Shown: positions 52,272-61,900 of the stretch, piece by piece
How the letters are laid out: every line of letters starts with the position of its first letter
How positions within the stretch are numbered: position 1 is the stretch's first letter
Assembly: GCF_001317355.1 (NCBI RefSeq)
Contig: NZ_LKET01000041.1
Coordinates: forward strand, 1 to 64,000
Source of the DNA: Oxobacter pfennigii
Lineage (GTDB): Bacteria > Bacillota > Clostridia > Clostridiales > Oxobacteraceae
Length of the DNA stretch: 64,000 nucleotides
Reading direction: 5' to 3'
Position numbers and translations under genes: made by a program
The notes under the pieces: model-generated
Database searches by the model: none
Seen by the model: the letters and a program-made list of their open reading frames with translations, nothing else
What the model was told of the DNA's origin: nothing

Positions 52272-52924
52272 GCTTCACCGTCCCCGTCCTGATCTTCCTC
52301 CGCCGACGAAAGCTCGTCGGCCTGTTCCATGTCCTCCGTATCATACAGATCAGCTTCTTCACTGTAATCAAAATCATCCTCATGGTCAGACTGCTCGTGC
52401 TTCGGGCGGTAGATCTTGAAGTAATATCCGGCCCCGCCTCCGATCACGACAACCGCCAGCACCAGCAGGAGCATCCCCGTATTACTTTGGGATTGCGGCT
52501 TTGTATCGGTTTCCGGGGTGGCTGCGGTATCAGGCGTATCTTCCGGCTCCGGGGTGGATGCAACGGTTTCGTTTTCTTTGGTATCGCCGGACTTTTCGGC
52601 AAGAGCCAGCAGGTCTTTTTCTGTAACAGCGTTCAGGAAATACACATTATCCGTTTCCCGTTGCAGGTCAATCACAAGGTAAAACACGTTTTCATCGGGG
52701 GTGGTGATGGTATAAAACTGCTTGCCGTCCTCGTCGGTGGCGGTATTGACCACCGTGCCGGTTCCGGCAGGGGTAAAGGGATTGGGTTCACTCGTCGCCT
52801 CCGGGACAGGAACCTCCGTCACCTCCGGGGTTTCCTCCCCGCCGCTGGCATAGGCCACGGTGGTAAAGCAGAACATCAGAGCAAAAACGGCGCAGAGCGC
52901 CGCCAGCTTACGAAATTTTCTCAT
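52268..52924 (-). CDS. DUF4366-family membrane protein
   Basis: A 218-aa protein with an N-terminal signal (LAALCAVFALMFCFTTVAYA), an extracellular part with a Pro/Glu/Thr-rich stretch, FYTITTPDENVFYLVIDLQR and NVYFLNAVTEKDLLALAEKS, then one membrane span (LLLVLAVVVIGGGAGYYF) and an acidic tail. This matches DUF4366 proteins of Tn1549-type elements, likely a mating-channel component. Overlaps neighbours by four bases on both sides. Confidence 0.9.
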   Translation of the reverse strand: MRKFRKLAALCAVFALMFCFTTVAYASGGEETPEVTEVPVPEATSEPNPFTPAGTGTVVNTATDEDGKQFYTITTPDENVFYLVIDLQRETDNVYFLNAVTEKDLLALAEKSGDTKENETVASTPEPEDTPDTAATPETDTKPQSQSNTGMLLLVLAVVVIGGGAGYYFKIYRPKHEQSDHEDDFDYSEEADLYDTEDMEQADELSSAEEDQDGDGEA

Positions 52925-53190
52925 GCTTCGGTTTCCTCCTTTTCCGTATTGGCAGACTTCGGGCCAACTTGGCCCGAAGTGAAAGGTGCTCCGCTTGGCT
53001 CACGAAGCGCCTTTAAGATAGCCGGAAGGTCGTTCAGCGGAATATCCATACCGCGCACCGCCTCCACGATTTCCGTATTTTCAAGCTCGGTTTTCTGCTT
53101 TTCCAGTTCCCGCAGCTTAGCCTGAAATTCACTGATTTTTTCCTTGGTCTTATCAATGTCCTTATTGACACGCTCAATTTTTGCGTTCAA
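52921..53190 (-). CDS. DUF4315-family protein with palindrome-encoded tail
   Basis: An 89-aa coiled-coil protein: NAKIERVNKDIDKTKEKISE, then EIVEAVRGMDIPLNDLPAIL, standard for DUF4315 beside DUF4366. After the normal end (around ALREPSG) the frame runs through the 25-bp palindrome, giving TSGQVGPK and an extra acidic tail. Probable TTG start behind AAAGGAG. Role unknown. Confidence 0.88.
   Translation of the reverse strand: MNAKIERVNKDIDKTKEKISEFQAKLRELEKQKTELENTEIVEAVRGMDIPLNDLPAILKALREPSGAPFTSGQVGPKSANTEKEETEA
52956..52980. repeat. 25-bp ICE palindrome, copy 10
   Basis: Consensus copy inside the DUF4315 gene, read as TSGQVGPK near its C-terminus. Confidence 0.95.
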
Positions 53191-53223
53191 AATAGCACTC
53201 CTTTCTCATGCTGCGTCCGGGTT

Positions 53224-55197
53224 TTAACCTGATAACCTGCCGAACGCATAAAAATGTTCCGTCCAATACTTGGTATCCATCCGGGCATACTGTACGCCAC
53301 CGCTGGCACAGTGGAGCATCATGTTATCGCCCACATAGATGCCGACGTGGGACACAGCCCCGGAGCTGTCATAGGTTCCGGTGAAAAAAATAATATCGCC
53401 AGGTTTTGCTTCGGAGGGTGAGATCTTTGCACACTGATTGAAAATGCCCTGCGCCGTTGTCCGGCTCATGGGATATACGCTGGATTTGTCAAGTACATAG
53501 CAGACGAAGCCCGAACAATCGAAGGAAGTGGAGGGGCTGGAGCCGCCCCAAACGTAGGGGTAGCCCAAATACTTCTCGGCCTCCTCGATCAGCGCGGCAA
53601 AATCTGGGTCTGCAAGGGCTTCCGGCGGTACGTCATAATCGGTGTATTCTCCGGGATGGGCGTAAATATTGTCCTCAAAGAGCTTGGGGCGGTTGCCTTG
53701 GGTTTTCTGATAGACGGCGTACCGCGCCTGTTGCTCCATATCCAGATTTGCGGCGGCAACCGTGCCTAATGACTTGTTTTTCAGGCTGACATTCAGAATG
53801 TAATAGTTATAGGGAACCTCTACGGTATAGGTATCGTGGTGGGTATTGCCGTTCTCGTCCGTCCATGTGTCCGTCCGGGTTTCGGTACGGTAGCGCACCT
53901 CCACGGTTCTTGTGACGGTTAGGGAATATTGCTGACGAAAAAGGGATTGCAATTCGGCCTGTACCTTATCCGGGGTGTATTCTCCAAACTTGGCGGTCAG
54001 GTAGGAGGCCAGTTCAAAGGGGTCATGCCCGATTTCATCTACGGAATAGCGGTATTCGTCATAGCCGGGATAATCGCTTTCGATGCGCGACAGCCTTTCC
54101 CGCAAATCCTTTTCCAGCCCGGTATAGCTTGCTTCCACCGCTTCAATGTCACTGTCCGACGATACATAGGACGTGCCACCGACAGCACCGATCAATCCGT
54201 TTCCGATGGTGGCAAGAGAGGCCATGCAGGATTGCAGGATGATAATCAGCAAAAACAGCACCAGCCCGATCAGCAGGAGCTTCGGGTTCTGTTTCACAAA
54301 AGCTGTAACCGTCCGGGCTACTTTCTCCGTGAACCTTACCGCCTGTTTGCCGTGCTTTGCCGCCTCCCGTGCCTGTTTGACATATTGCTTTTTCAGCCTC
54401 CGTTTTTGCCAGAAGCGGGAAACGGGATTGCTCTTTAGCTCCGGGTGTTCCTGTACCATCGTGCGATATTGAAAATCCGCCTTAGCCCGGATGTCCCGAC
54501 GTTCCCATTTTCGGACTTGCCGGGCCGGGTGGGTACGGACGCGGTGCTTGATAAAGCGGGTCGTGCCACGGACAGCCGTTTCCCCGGCAAGCTCGGTTCG
54601 GTGCGCGGCCTCTGTCCCCGCATTTTCATGCTCTACCTCATAGATTTTTCCATGCACATACCGCCATGCTTGAAAACGCGCCGCCCGGCCTGCGGTTTTC
54701 ACCGTGCCGGGCTTCTTCGGATGCTTCTGTGCCGCTAACTTCTCACGGGCGGCGTTCAGCTTTTCCTCGCTTCTTTCCGCGCAGAACTTGGATTGGTTTA
54801 GCTTTTCCGCGTCCCGCGCCGCCTTTTTTCCAGACGAACCAGAGGCTTTTTCCTCTAAACCGGAGCCGTCCCTATGGGGCGGTGTATCATCGCTTCGCAG
54901 GCGGTCAGAGGGTCGGGCCTGTTCGCTATGCTGACGGTACTTGCTGTTTGAGGACTTCGGACCAACATGGCCCGAAGTGTTGGGTACATCATGAACATCG
55001 GAAGCATCCGGGTTTACAGCCTTTTTTTCCTCCCGCAAAACAGACGGCTCCTGTTGGGAGTGGATTTTATGCGGCTGTTTTTTCTTCTTGGGCCGGGAGG
55101 TGGACTTCGGGCCAAGTTGGCCCGAAGTGCCGGGATTATCCGCAAACCGCAAACGGCTGGATGGGCCATGCTCCGGCTTGCGGCTCCCGTCACGCAT
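53224..55197 (-). CDS. NlpC/P60 peptidoglycan hydrolase of the mating channel (CD1108-like)
   Basis: A 657-aa protein. Residues 1-~290 are basic and disordered and contain two palindrome-encoded peptides, TSGQLGPK (~25) and TSGHVGPK (~80). A membrane span follows (LLLIGLVLFLLIIILQSCMA), then an outer region with VEVRYRTETRTDTWTDENGN. The last ~130 residues are NlpC/P60: YVWGGSSPSTSFDCSGFVCY (Cys) and VSHVGIYVGDNMMLHCASGG (His). It opens the wall for DNA transfer. Start after AAGGAGGCTTCCC; overlaps virB4 by eight bases. Confidence 0.92.
   Translation of the reverse strand: MRDGSRKPEHGPSSRLRFADNPGTSGQLGPKSTSRPKKKKQPHKIHSQQEPSVLREEKKAVNPDASDVHDVPNTSGHVGPKSSNSKYRQHSEQARPSDRLRSDDTPPHRDGSGLEEKASGSSGKKAARDAEKLNQSKFCAERSEEKLNAAREKLAAQKHPKKPGTVKTAGRAARFQAWRYVHGKIYEVEHENAGTEAAHRTELAGETAVRGTTRFIKHRVRTHPARQVRKWERRDIRAKADFQYRTMVQEHPELKSNPVSRFWQKRRLKKQYVKQAREAAKHGKQAVRFTEKVARTVTAFVKQNPKLLLIGLVLFLLIIILQSCMASLATIGNGLIGAVGGTSYVSSDSDIEAVEASYTGLEKDLRERLSRIESDYPGYDEYRYSVDEIGHDPFELASYLTAKFGEYTPDKVQAELQSLFRQQYSLTVTRTVEVRYRTETRTDTWTDENGNTHHDTYTVEVPYNYYILNVSLKNKSLGTVAAANLDMEQQARYAVYQKTQGNRPKLFEDNIYAHPGEYTDYDVPPEALADPDFAALIEEAEKYLGYPYVWGGSSPSTSFDCSGFVCYVLDKSSVYPMSRTTAQGIFNQCAKISPSEAKPGDIIFFTGTYDSSGAVSHVGIYVGDNMMLHCASGGVQYARMDTKYWTEHFYAFGRLSG
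54954..54978. repeat. 25-bp ICE palindrome, copy 11
   Basis: Centre ATGTT and one G-T pair when read on the minus strand. Inside the NlpC/P60 gene, read as TSGHVGPK. Confidence 0.93.
55104..55128. repeat. 25-bp ICE palindrome, copy 12
   Basis: Consensus copy inside the NlpC/P60 gene near its N-terminus, read as TSGQLGPK. Confidence 0.95.
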
Positions 55198-57559
55198 GGG
55201 AAGCCTCCTTGGCTATGTCCTCCGGGCGGGTGGTGAGCAGATTGTAAATTTCACCACGGGGGAAGCGGTCTACGAAGGGGATGGTGGTATTCCCGAAAAA
55301 TAAAAGCCCTTCCCCGGAATTGCTGTGGGCGATATAGGATAGCTGATGCTCGGAGATACCAAGCTGTTTGGCGAGTATCGCCCGGTCGCCCTGCGCCTGT
55401 GACAGCAGGATCATAAAGTCGCTGTTTTCCAGAATATTTTCGATCTCACGGCTGGCTAACAGGTCTTTCACATTCTGTGTAAGTGCGCTCGGCACACAGC
55501 CCTTTTTGCGCAGCATCTTCCAGACACGGACGAAATAGCCCGCGCTCAATGCGTCTTGCAGGAGAATATGAAATTCATCGAAAAAGCACCAGGTCGCAAG
55601 TCCCGCGGCAAAGTTGGTATTGACTGCCTGTGTCACAAGCTCGTTGGTGATGTGCATAGCGATTTTACGCAGGTTTTCGCCCATGCCCTTTAGCACGATA
55701 CATACCACGCGCTTATCAAGGCTTACATTGGTATGATGGTTAAAGAGGTTTAGGGAGCCGGTGCAGTAAAGCTCCAGCGCGGTTGCAATCCGTTTCGCCT
55801 CCGGCTCCGGCTGTTTGCAAAGGGTTTCGTACAGGTCTTGCAAAAGCGGTATTTTCCCGTCCCCGATCCCAAGGGCGAGTTCCCGGTACACCAGCCGCAC
55901 ACAGCGGTCAATGACCGTTTTTTCAATGGGTTGCAGGCCGTCCTTGCCGCCTAAAATCAGTTCACACAGGGACAATAGAAAATCCGCTTTCATGGAAAGT
56001 GGGCTGTCCTCGTCTGCCATGCTCATTTGAATATCCATCGGATTGATGTAATTCCCAAGGGGGCTGTCAGGGGAAATGTCGATCACCTGTCCCCCAAGCC
56101 GTTTCACCAGCGGGGCATATTCGCCCATCGGGTCTACAATGATAATCCGGTCTTTGGTGGTAAGAAATACGTTAATCAGCTCCCGTTTGGCGGCAAAGCT
56201 CTTACCGGAGCCGGTGGAGCCAAGATACAGGCCGTTGGCGGATTTCAGTTTTTTGCGGTCTGCCATGATAACATTGTGGGAAAGGGCGTTCATGCCGTAA
56301 TACAGTGCTTGCCCTCCCATGCGAAGCTCCTGCGTCATAAAGGGAACAAAAATCGCCGTGGAGCTTGTGGTCATGCCGCGCTGTATCTCAATGGCGTTAT
56401 CGCCAAGAATCAGGCTCGACAGATATCCTTGCTCCTGCTGAAAATCCAGCCGTTTGAGAAAGCAGTTGTATTTCTGCGTAATACCCGATATGGTAAAAAT
56501 ATCATTTTCAAGCTGTTGCTTTGTGGGAGCGGTATTCACCACAAGGAACGTAAGCAGAAACATCCGCTCGTTGCGGCTCTGCAAATCTGCCAAAAGCGCC
56601 GCCGCGTCCTTGCCGTAGGTGAGCAGGTCAGGTGGCAGAATGTCAATGTCATAACCGGAACGCGCCGCCTTTTTCTGTTCGTCCACCTTCATGCGCTCAA
56701 TGTCCGTCAGCTTTGCCTTGACCGTTTTCACCGCTTTTGTCTGGTCAACGGTCTGGACATGCAGGGTGATGGTCATTTCCGCGTCTACCTCCAATAGCTC
56801 CGCTAACAGCTTGTCGGAAAGCTCGGAGGCCATGATCTGCATGTAGGAAGCCGCGCCCCATGTGGTTCCCACACGAAAGGCGCGGCTTTGCCGGAAGTCA
56901 AAGGAAGTAGGAGCGATAAAATCCTTTGTCCCCATGCCCGTTTTCGGGATCATATCCCATGAGAAGAAAAACGGCTCCCGGCCTCCGGGGTGTAGCTGGC
57001 TGTGCAGCACCTCCAAGCGTTCCCGTCCATTGAGGGAAGCCGACTGTACGCCAAGCCTTTTATAGTTTCCCGTCACATCGGCCTCCACACGCTCCAAACG
57101 GGGTCTTGCCGTTGCGATGCTGTCCGCGTGGATACCGAAGGTGATGTATTTGGAGCGCATAATGCCGTTGTTGCTCTTGGCAATCTGATTGGTCAGCATG
57201 TCGGTAAATTCGCCTCGGATACTGTTAAAATCATCATCCTGTGGGGGGATGTTCACGTTATAGCGGTTTTCCGGGCAGGAACGGTGGTTGATAAAGGAAA
57301 GCTGGAACGGCAGGACGCTGTCAAAATAATTGAGGAACGCGCAGTAGCCGTCAAAAATTGTAGCCTGATCATCCGTCGAAGCCACGGAATAATTGATGTC
57401 CTCGTATGCAATGGTCTTGGTGTAAAAGCTCTCCCGCACCTTGCAGATACCGTCCCGGAACATTTCTTTGTAGGGAATGGTCTGCTGTGCGGTCTGCGGC
57501 CCGCGCGGTTTCTTACCGCTTTTGGCGGGGACGGGCGGTTTCTTTTTTGCCTGCTTCAA
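55190..57559 (-). CDS. VirB4/TraE-type conjugation ATPase
   Basis: A 789-aa cytoplasmic ATPase. Walker A GSTGSGKSFAAKRELI at ~455, Walker B WCFFDEFHILL at ~665, and the C-terminal LTQNVKDLLASREIENILEN and SQAQGDRAILAKQLGIS stretches are VirB4 hallmarks. It powers the type IV secretion channel. A TTG start behind AAAGGAGGTAACGCGGC is used. It overlaps prgI upstream by 47 bases. Confidence 0.94.
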   Translation of the reverse strand: MKQAKKKPPVPAKSGKKPRGPQTAQQTIPYKEMFRDGICKVRESFYTKTIAYEDINYSVASTDDQATIFDGYCAFLNYFDSVLPFQLSFINHRSCPENRYNVNIPPQDDDFNSIRGEFTDMLTNQIAKSNNGIMRSKYITFGIHADSIATARPRLERVEADVTGNYKRLGVQSASLNGRERLEVLHSQLHPGGREPFFFSWDMIPKTGMGTKDFIAPTSFDFRQSRAFRVGTTWGAASYMQIMASELSDKLLAELLEVDAEMTITLHVQTVDQTKAVKTVKAKLTDIERMKVDEQKKAARSGYDIDILPPDLLTYGKDAAALLADLQSRNERMFLLTFLVVNTAPTKQQLENDIFTISGITQKYNCFLKRLDFQQEQGYLSSLILGDNAIEIQRGMTTSSTAIFVPFMTQELRMGGQALYYGMNALSHNVIMADRKKLKSANGLYLGSTGSGKSFAAKRELINVFLTTKDRIIIVDPMGEYAPLVKRLGGQVIDISPDSPLGNYINPMDIQMSMADEDSPLSMKADFLLSLCELILGGKDGLQPIEKTVIDRCVRLVYRELALGIGDGKIPLLQDLYETLCKQPEPEAKRIATALELYCTGSLNLFNHHTNVSLDKRVVCIVLKGMGENLRKIAMHITNELVTQAVNTNFAAGLATWCFFDEFHILLQDALSAGYFVRVWKMLRKKGCVPSALTQNVKDLLASREIENILENSDFMILLSQAQGDRAILAKQLGISEHQLSYIAHSNSGEGLLFFGNTTIPFVDRFPRGEIYNLLTTRPEDIAKEASHA

Positions 57560-57902
57560 GCCGCGTTACCTCCTTTCTGGAATCGCTGAAATAGCGGTAA
57601 AGGTTCTCTGTCCTGTACGGCCTCGTCCGGGGCCATAAAAAAGTAGTACGGACGATGTTGCGCACCACCTTTTCAAAGGGAAGCCCGTCGCGCTCATACA
57701 TGGCAATCAGAAAGCACGGGAGCATGAGGGCAATCATCAAAAGCATTGCCCCGGTGTTGCCGATAGCGGAACGGGTAAAAAGATAGGCCGGAACACCGAC
57801 TGCCGCCGCACCGCCAAAACAGATAAGCTGACGCTTGGTAAGATTGAACGCCACTTTGGTTTTTATTTTCGATAAATCGTTTGGCACATTCACATAAGCC
57901 AT
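57513..57902 (-). CDS. PrgI-family (VirB3-like) channel protein
   Basis: A 129-aa protein, MAYVNVPNDLSKIKTKVAFN, then RQLICFGGAAAVGVPAYLFT and two hydrophobic spans to ~80, with MYERDGLPFEKVVRNIVRTT after them: the PrgI pattern. It is coded directly upstream of virB4, as in other Firmicute type IV systems. Start behind AGGAGGTATTCAGCCAG, with a 25-bp palindrome just upstream of that site. Confidence 0.92.
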   Translation of the reverse strand: MAYVNVPNDLSKIKTKVAFNLTKRQLICFGGAAAVGVPAYLFTRSAIGNTGAMLLMIALMLPCFLIAMYERDGLPFEKVVRNIVRTTFLWPRTRPYRTENLYRYFSDSRKEVTRLEAGKKETARPRQKR

Positions 57903-57925
57903 CTGGCTGAATACCTCCTTTCGGG

Positions 57926-57950
57926 ACTTCGGGCCAAGTTGGCCCGAAGT
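57926..57950. repeat. 25-bp ICE palindrome, copy 13
   Basis: Consensus copy exactly filling the space from the methyltransferase stop to the prgI ribosome binding site. Confidence 0.95.
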
Positions 57951-58523
57951 TTAAAGTTCAATGCTGTTTGCAATTTCATTTCCCCAAACCCTCCAGCCCT
58001 CGGTTTCCTGTCTTGCGAAAAGCTCCGCGCGGGGCAGGTCGCCCATGAGCCGCACAATGCGTTCCCGTGCCTCGTCGGGCATTTTGCTGTGGGCTTCTAT
58101 GGGAGAAATGATGAACTGATGGATGCCTTTATCCCGCCGCTTAGGATGCCCTCTTGTTGCCAGCAGGCAGATTTCCGCATTGCTGCGTGTCCAAAACCCC
58201 AAACCGTAAAACCATGTTTTGGCTCTGCGGTTTTGTTTCAGCCACACAAACGCCACGGTTTTGAACTGAAAGCCCCATGCGGAAACGACACGCAGGGCTT
58301 CCGGCAGTTGCGGGAAGGTCGCCCATAGAAAAAGCGCGCTGTCCTTTGCGGCAAGCTCTGCCACAGGAAGCGCGCATATTTCCTCACAGCTCATGGTGGG
58401 ATAATGATTTTCGGCTACGCCCTGACCGCCCTTGTTGGCGTACCGCCACGGCGGATCGGCGTATATGATGTTGAATTGTTCTCTTGGAATCGTGGTGAAG
58501 CCCCCTTTCTGACTTCGGGCCAA
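57951..58523 (-). CDS. MT-A70-family adenine methyltransferase
   Basis: A ~180-190-aa methyltransferase with FNIIYADPPWRY (catalytic DPPW), HYPTMSCEEICALPVAELAA and FVWLKQNRRAKTWFYGLGFW. It likely methylates adenine in DNA to shield the element during transfer. No ATG start exists before the motif: the frame opens either at a TTG inside the 25-bp palindrome (58523, no ribosome binding site) or at an ATT (58490) placed ten nt behind AAAGGGGG. I give the longer limit; the ATT start is plausible. Confidence 0.85.
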   Translation of the reverse strand: MARSQKGGFTTIPREQFNIIYADPPWRYANKGGQGVAENHYPTMSCEEICALPVAELAAKDSALFLWATFPQLPEALRVVSAWGFQFKTVAFVWLKQNRRAKTWFYGLGFWTRSNAEICLLATRGHPKRRDKGIHQFIISPIEAHSKMPDEARERIVRLMGDLPRAELFARQETEGWRVWGNEIANSIEL

Positions 58524-58536
58524 GTTGGCCCGAAGT
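58512..58536. repeat. 25-bp ICE palindrome, copy 14
   Basis: Consensus copy between the prepilin peptidase stop and the methyltransferase; a possible TTG start lies in its centre. Confidence 0.95.
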
Positions 58537-58559
58537 GGATTATGTTCTGAAACCCGCCC

Positions 58560-58973
58560 TCAACGCAGTACGGCGAAGCAAATCCCCATATAGACAAAAG
58601 CGCCGGTACACAGAAACACCGCCAGCGGTACGCTCCGTTGCCGTGTTGCGGCCGCATAGATACAGGCGGGTATCAGGGCAAAAAAGAGAATGAGAGCAAG
58701 AGCGTTCAGCCCGAAGCAGAAGCCCGTTGCCGCCGTCAGCTTAATGTCGCCGCCGCCAATCCCGCCATACCGCACGGCAAGCAGTAACAGGCAGATCCCC
58801 GGCAGGAGCAATCCCGCGATTCGCTCATACAAAGCCGGGGCGGGCAGCAAAAAAGCGGATACAAACCCGATCAGAACAAGGGCAATCCATGTCCAGTCAG
58901 GGATAATCCGCTTTTGGTAATCCATAATCGCCGCCCATAGCAGAGGGACGGTGCATAGTAACGCAATCATCAA
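58560..58973 (-). CDS. Prepilin peptidase (A24 family, short TadV-like)
   Basis: A 137-aa membrane peptidase with the two catalytic Asp sites: MDYQKRIIPDW near residue 20 and YGGIGGGDIKLTAATG (GxGD) near 75. It has no methylase domain, like TadV/CpaA. It should cut the leader of the pilin-like proteins coded upstream. Four-base overlap with the CARDB gene. Confidence 0.9.
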   Translation of the reverse strand: MMIALLCTVPLLWAAIMDYQKRIIPDWTWIALVLIGFVSAFLLPAPALYERIAGLLLPGICLLLLAVRYGGIGGGDIKLTAATGFCFGLNALALILFFALIPACIYAAATRQRSVPLAVFLCTGAFVYMGICFAVLR

Positions 58974-61900
58974 TTCCCCGTGGTGACATCATCGGAATAC
59001 ATGCTGTCCACCACCCGGATTTGAAGCTCCCCGCCCGTCAGCCACTTGGAAAGTGTGCCGCCCGGCGTATGGACATCGGTGACAAGTAACTGCACGATGT
59101 AGTCCTTATCGTCCGGGAACCAGACGGGAACGTATTGCTTCCGGTACTTGAAGGGAGATGCGGGATTCTCCCGGAAAACAAATTGACCGCCCTCCTTGGT
59201 TAAAGGAATGGCAGTTTCATAACGGTATTCGGGCAAATAGACCTCTGCCGTCTGCGGGACGGTGATTAGCTCCACTTTGTCGTAATTGGTGTTTACAGTT
59301 GCATTGACCTTAATAGAATAGCCGTAACCGGATTTTAGGTAGCCTTTTACCTTCGTGTCATAATCCAGAACGGCGCTGACCTTTAGCTCGGCGTAAAACT
59401 CACGCCATATAAATTGACCGTTTTCATAACGCTGTTCCCACCATGTTACTTTAGACTGGTCTGTACGCTTTGGCGGGTCGGGCAGCTCCCGGCTTTCCTC
59501 CGGCTCGGTGTAGGTTACATTCTCGATAACCGCTTTTTGGGTGTAGGTATTGTTGTCGGTGCTTCCCTCGTTATCCAAGGACTGGTCGGGATTGATAACG
59601 GCAATCAGCGTGATGTCCTTGTCGGCCTGAATATTGGGCGTATCCCATCGAAGGGATACCACGTTCCAAGTGTCCTTTGCCATTACAACCGCGTCAATGC
59701 GTTTTTGATAGGACAATTCGGGTATCTGGAACAGCACCGTTACATTCTGTCCCGGTGTAAAATCAAGACTTCCCTGATTGCCTACCTTCACGGTGGTAAC
59801 AACGGACTGGTTTTCCTTGTAGCGGTCAGGGGTAATCCGCTGAACATCCAAATCATAGGGCTTTTCCAGTACCATGATTTCTGCTGAAACCCGGTTGTTG
59901 CTCATGTTGGTGTCCGTATACCCCTCCGGCGGTGAAACTTCTGCCGTTAGCTGTATGGGTGTGCCTTTTTCTCCTGCGGTGGCGGTGACAAGATAGGCTT
60001 TCTTCTCATAGGGGCTGAAATTGGCTGTGGCAGGCACGGCAGACACCGCCTTGCCGTTGATAGCGACACTCAGGCGCACATCCGAAAGTGCTTTATCGGT
60101 GGAATTGGCAAAATATACGGTAAAGCTGTATTTCTCCCGTTCGTAGACCGTAGGCGGGGAGGAAAGGTTTACCCAAACATCACAGGTTGCACTCGGCGGG
60201 GCTTCGGGTTCGCCGGGATCGTCCGGGGTGTCGGGATTGTCGGGTGTATCAGGATTATCCGGCGTATCGGGGTTATCCGGGTTGTCGGGTGTATCCGGCT
60301 TTTCTATCACCGTAATGCTGGAAACGGCGGTATTGTCCGTAGGATTATCGTCTGTGAAGCCCTCCGGCTCTGTGATATTGGCCCACAAGCGGTAAACCTC
60401 CCCGGCCTTGCCAGCCGTGCCGGTAACGGTATAAGACTTGGTTTCCCCTGCCGCAAAGTCCGCTGACGCAGGGATTTCCGTTAAGGCGGTTTCGTTGTTC
60501 TCTCCCTGTAAAGATGCGCCTTTTAACGGCAGGGAGGACAGATTGGTAAAGCTCACAATGAAGCTGTATTCTTCCTGCTCATAAACCGTTGGCGGGGCAA
60601 AAATGCTCACCGACAGGTCACAGGAGATTGGCGTGTCGGGCGGTTCGTCCGGGGGATTGCTTGGATTGTCGGGATTGTCCGGCGTATCGGAGCTATCCGG
60701 GGTTGGTTCCGGGTCAATGATTTTAATAACTGCCGTAGCGGTGTTGTTTGACAGGTTGCTGTCAACAAAGCCCTCCGGCACTCCGATGTTGGCCCATAGA
60801 TTGATTTCGTCGGCGGCAGTGTCCGCAGTTCGGTTGACGGTATAGGTTTTGCTCTCATTGGCTGAAAAGTCCATGACAGCGGGAATTTCTCCAATCGGTG
60901 CGCCGTCTACCGTCCCTTTTAAGGGGACATCGTAGGCCGGGCTGTTTCCGCTGTTCATAAACACTACGGTAAAGGAATAGTCCGCGCCGCGCTGGACGGT
61001 TGTCGGGGCGCGGATAATCACCGACAGGTCGTTTCCATCCTGTGCCTTGAATTTAAAAAAGAAGTCGGCGGCGGGGATTTGATACTGGATTTTCTGTGTA
61101 ATCTCTGTCTGCGTTTTGCTCTCTCCATCGGCAAAGGTGTCCGTTTCCGGGGTATAATCCCATTCCAGCCCCATGTACTGATAATTGCGGGACAGCTTTA
61201 CATCGTCCTTATGGAAGGTAACGGAGGTAGTCTGATAGGGATAAAGAAGCTCCGGCACTCCCTTGTCCTGTGCGGTCAGGGAGCCGTAAACCTCCTGCTT
61301 GCTTTCGTCGCACCATGTCGCTTCCACATCAATCCTGACGGGAGCTTGGTAGGATAGCCCCGTATCCCGCATGGTTTCAAAGGCAATCAATGTTTTCTGC
61401 GTCCAGCCGAAGCGGGTCGTCAGTTCTTCAAAGTCGGCGGCGGTATCATAAGTACCGTAAATCCGTCCTGTGGCGATATTATGAATTTCCACCACAAGAC
61501 TGCCCTTTAGGGTATAGGTTTTGCCGTCGTAGCGGTTAATCCATCCGACAATGCGTTCCTGCTCATAGTCGGCAACGGTATTGGCGTTCACCACATCGAT
61601 GCGCTGTGGCTCGGAAAAGGATTTTAAAAGGGTATCCCCGTCGTAAATATCGGTAATCAGCATCCCGACAGTTCGGTATCGGGTATCGTAGGTCGCTTTG
61701 ACTTGGAATACCACATTGGCGGTGACGGTAAGTACCGCGCCCTGGTCGCTCTTTGCGGTAATGGTATAGGGGCCGCATTGCTCCTTGGTGTCTACCGTCA
61801 GCGTATAATCCGACGGTATCGTCCGGCTCTGACCGCCGTATTCCAGCTTAATATCCGTGAGCGTTCCGGTTTCGGCTGTTACCTGTATTGGGATTTCAGC

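Noticed and set aside
52382-53125. 247-codon plus-strand open frame opposite DUF4366
   Set aside because: It is antisense to a recognised gene and no domain is visible.
56027-57589. Plus-strand open frames opposite virB4
   Set aside because: They are shadows of the conserved ATPase caused by GC-rich codon use.
46155-58536. Open frames reading FGPxWPEV or LARS through the palindromes on either strand
   Set aside because: They are other frames of the same 25-bp repeat; gene starts with ribosome binding sites lie outside them.
60190-60710. GTC/CGG-rich repeat DNA as a separate minisatellite
   Set aside because: It is the in-frame Pro-Asp-Asn linker coding of the CARDB protein.
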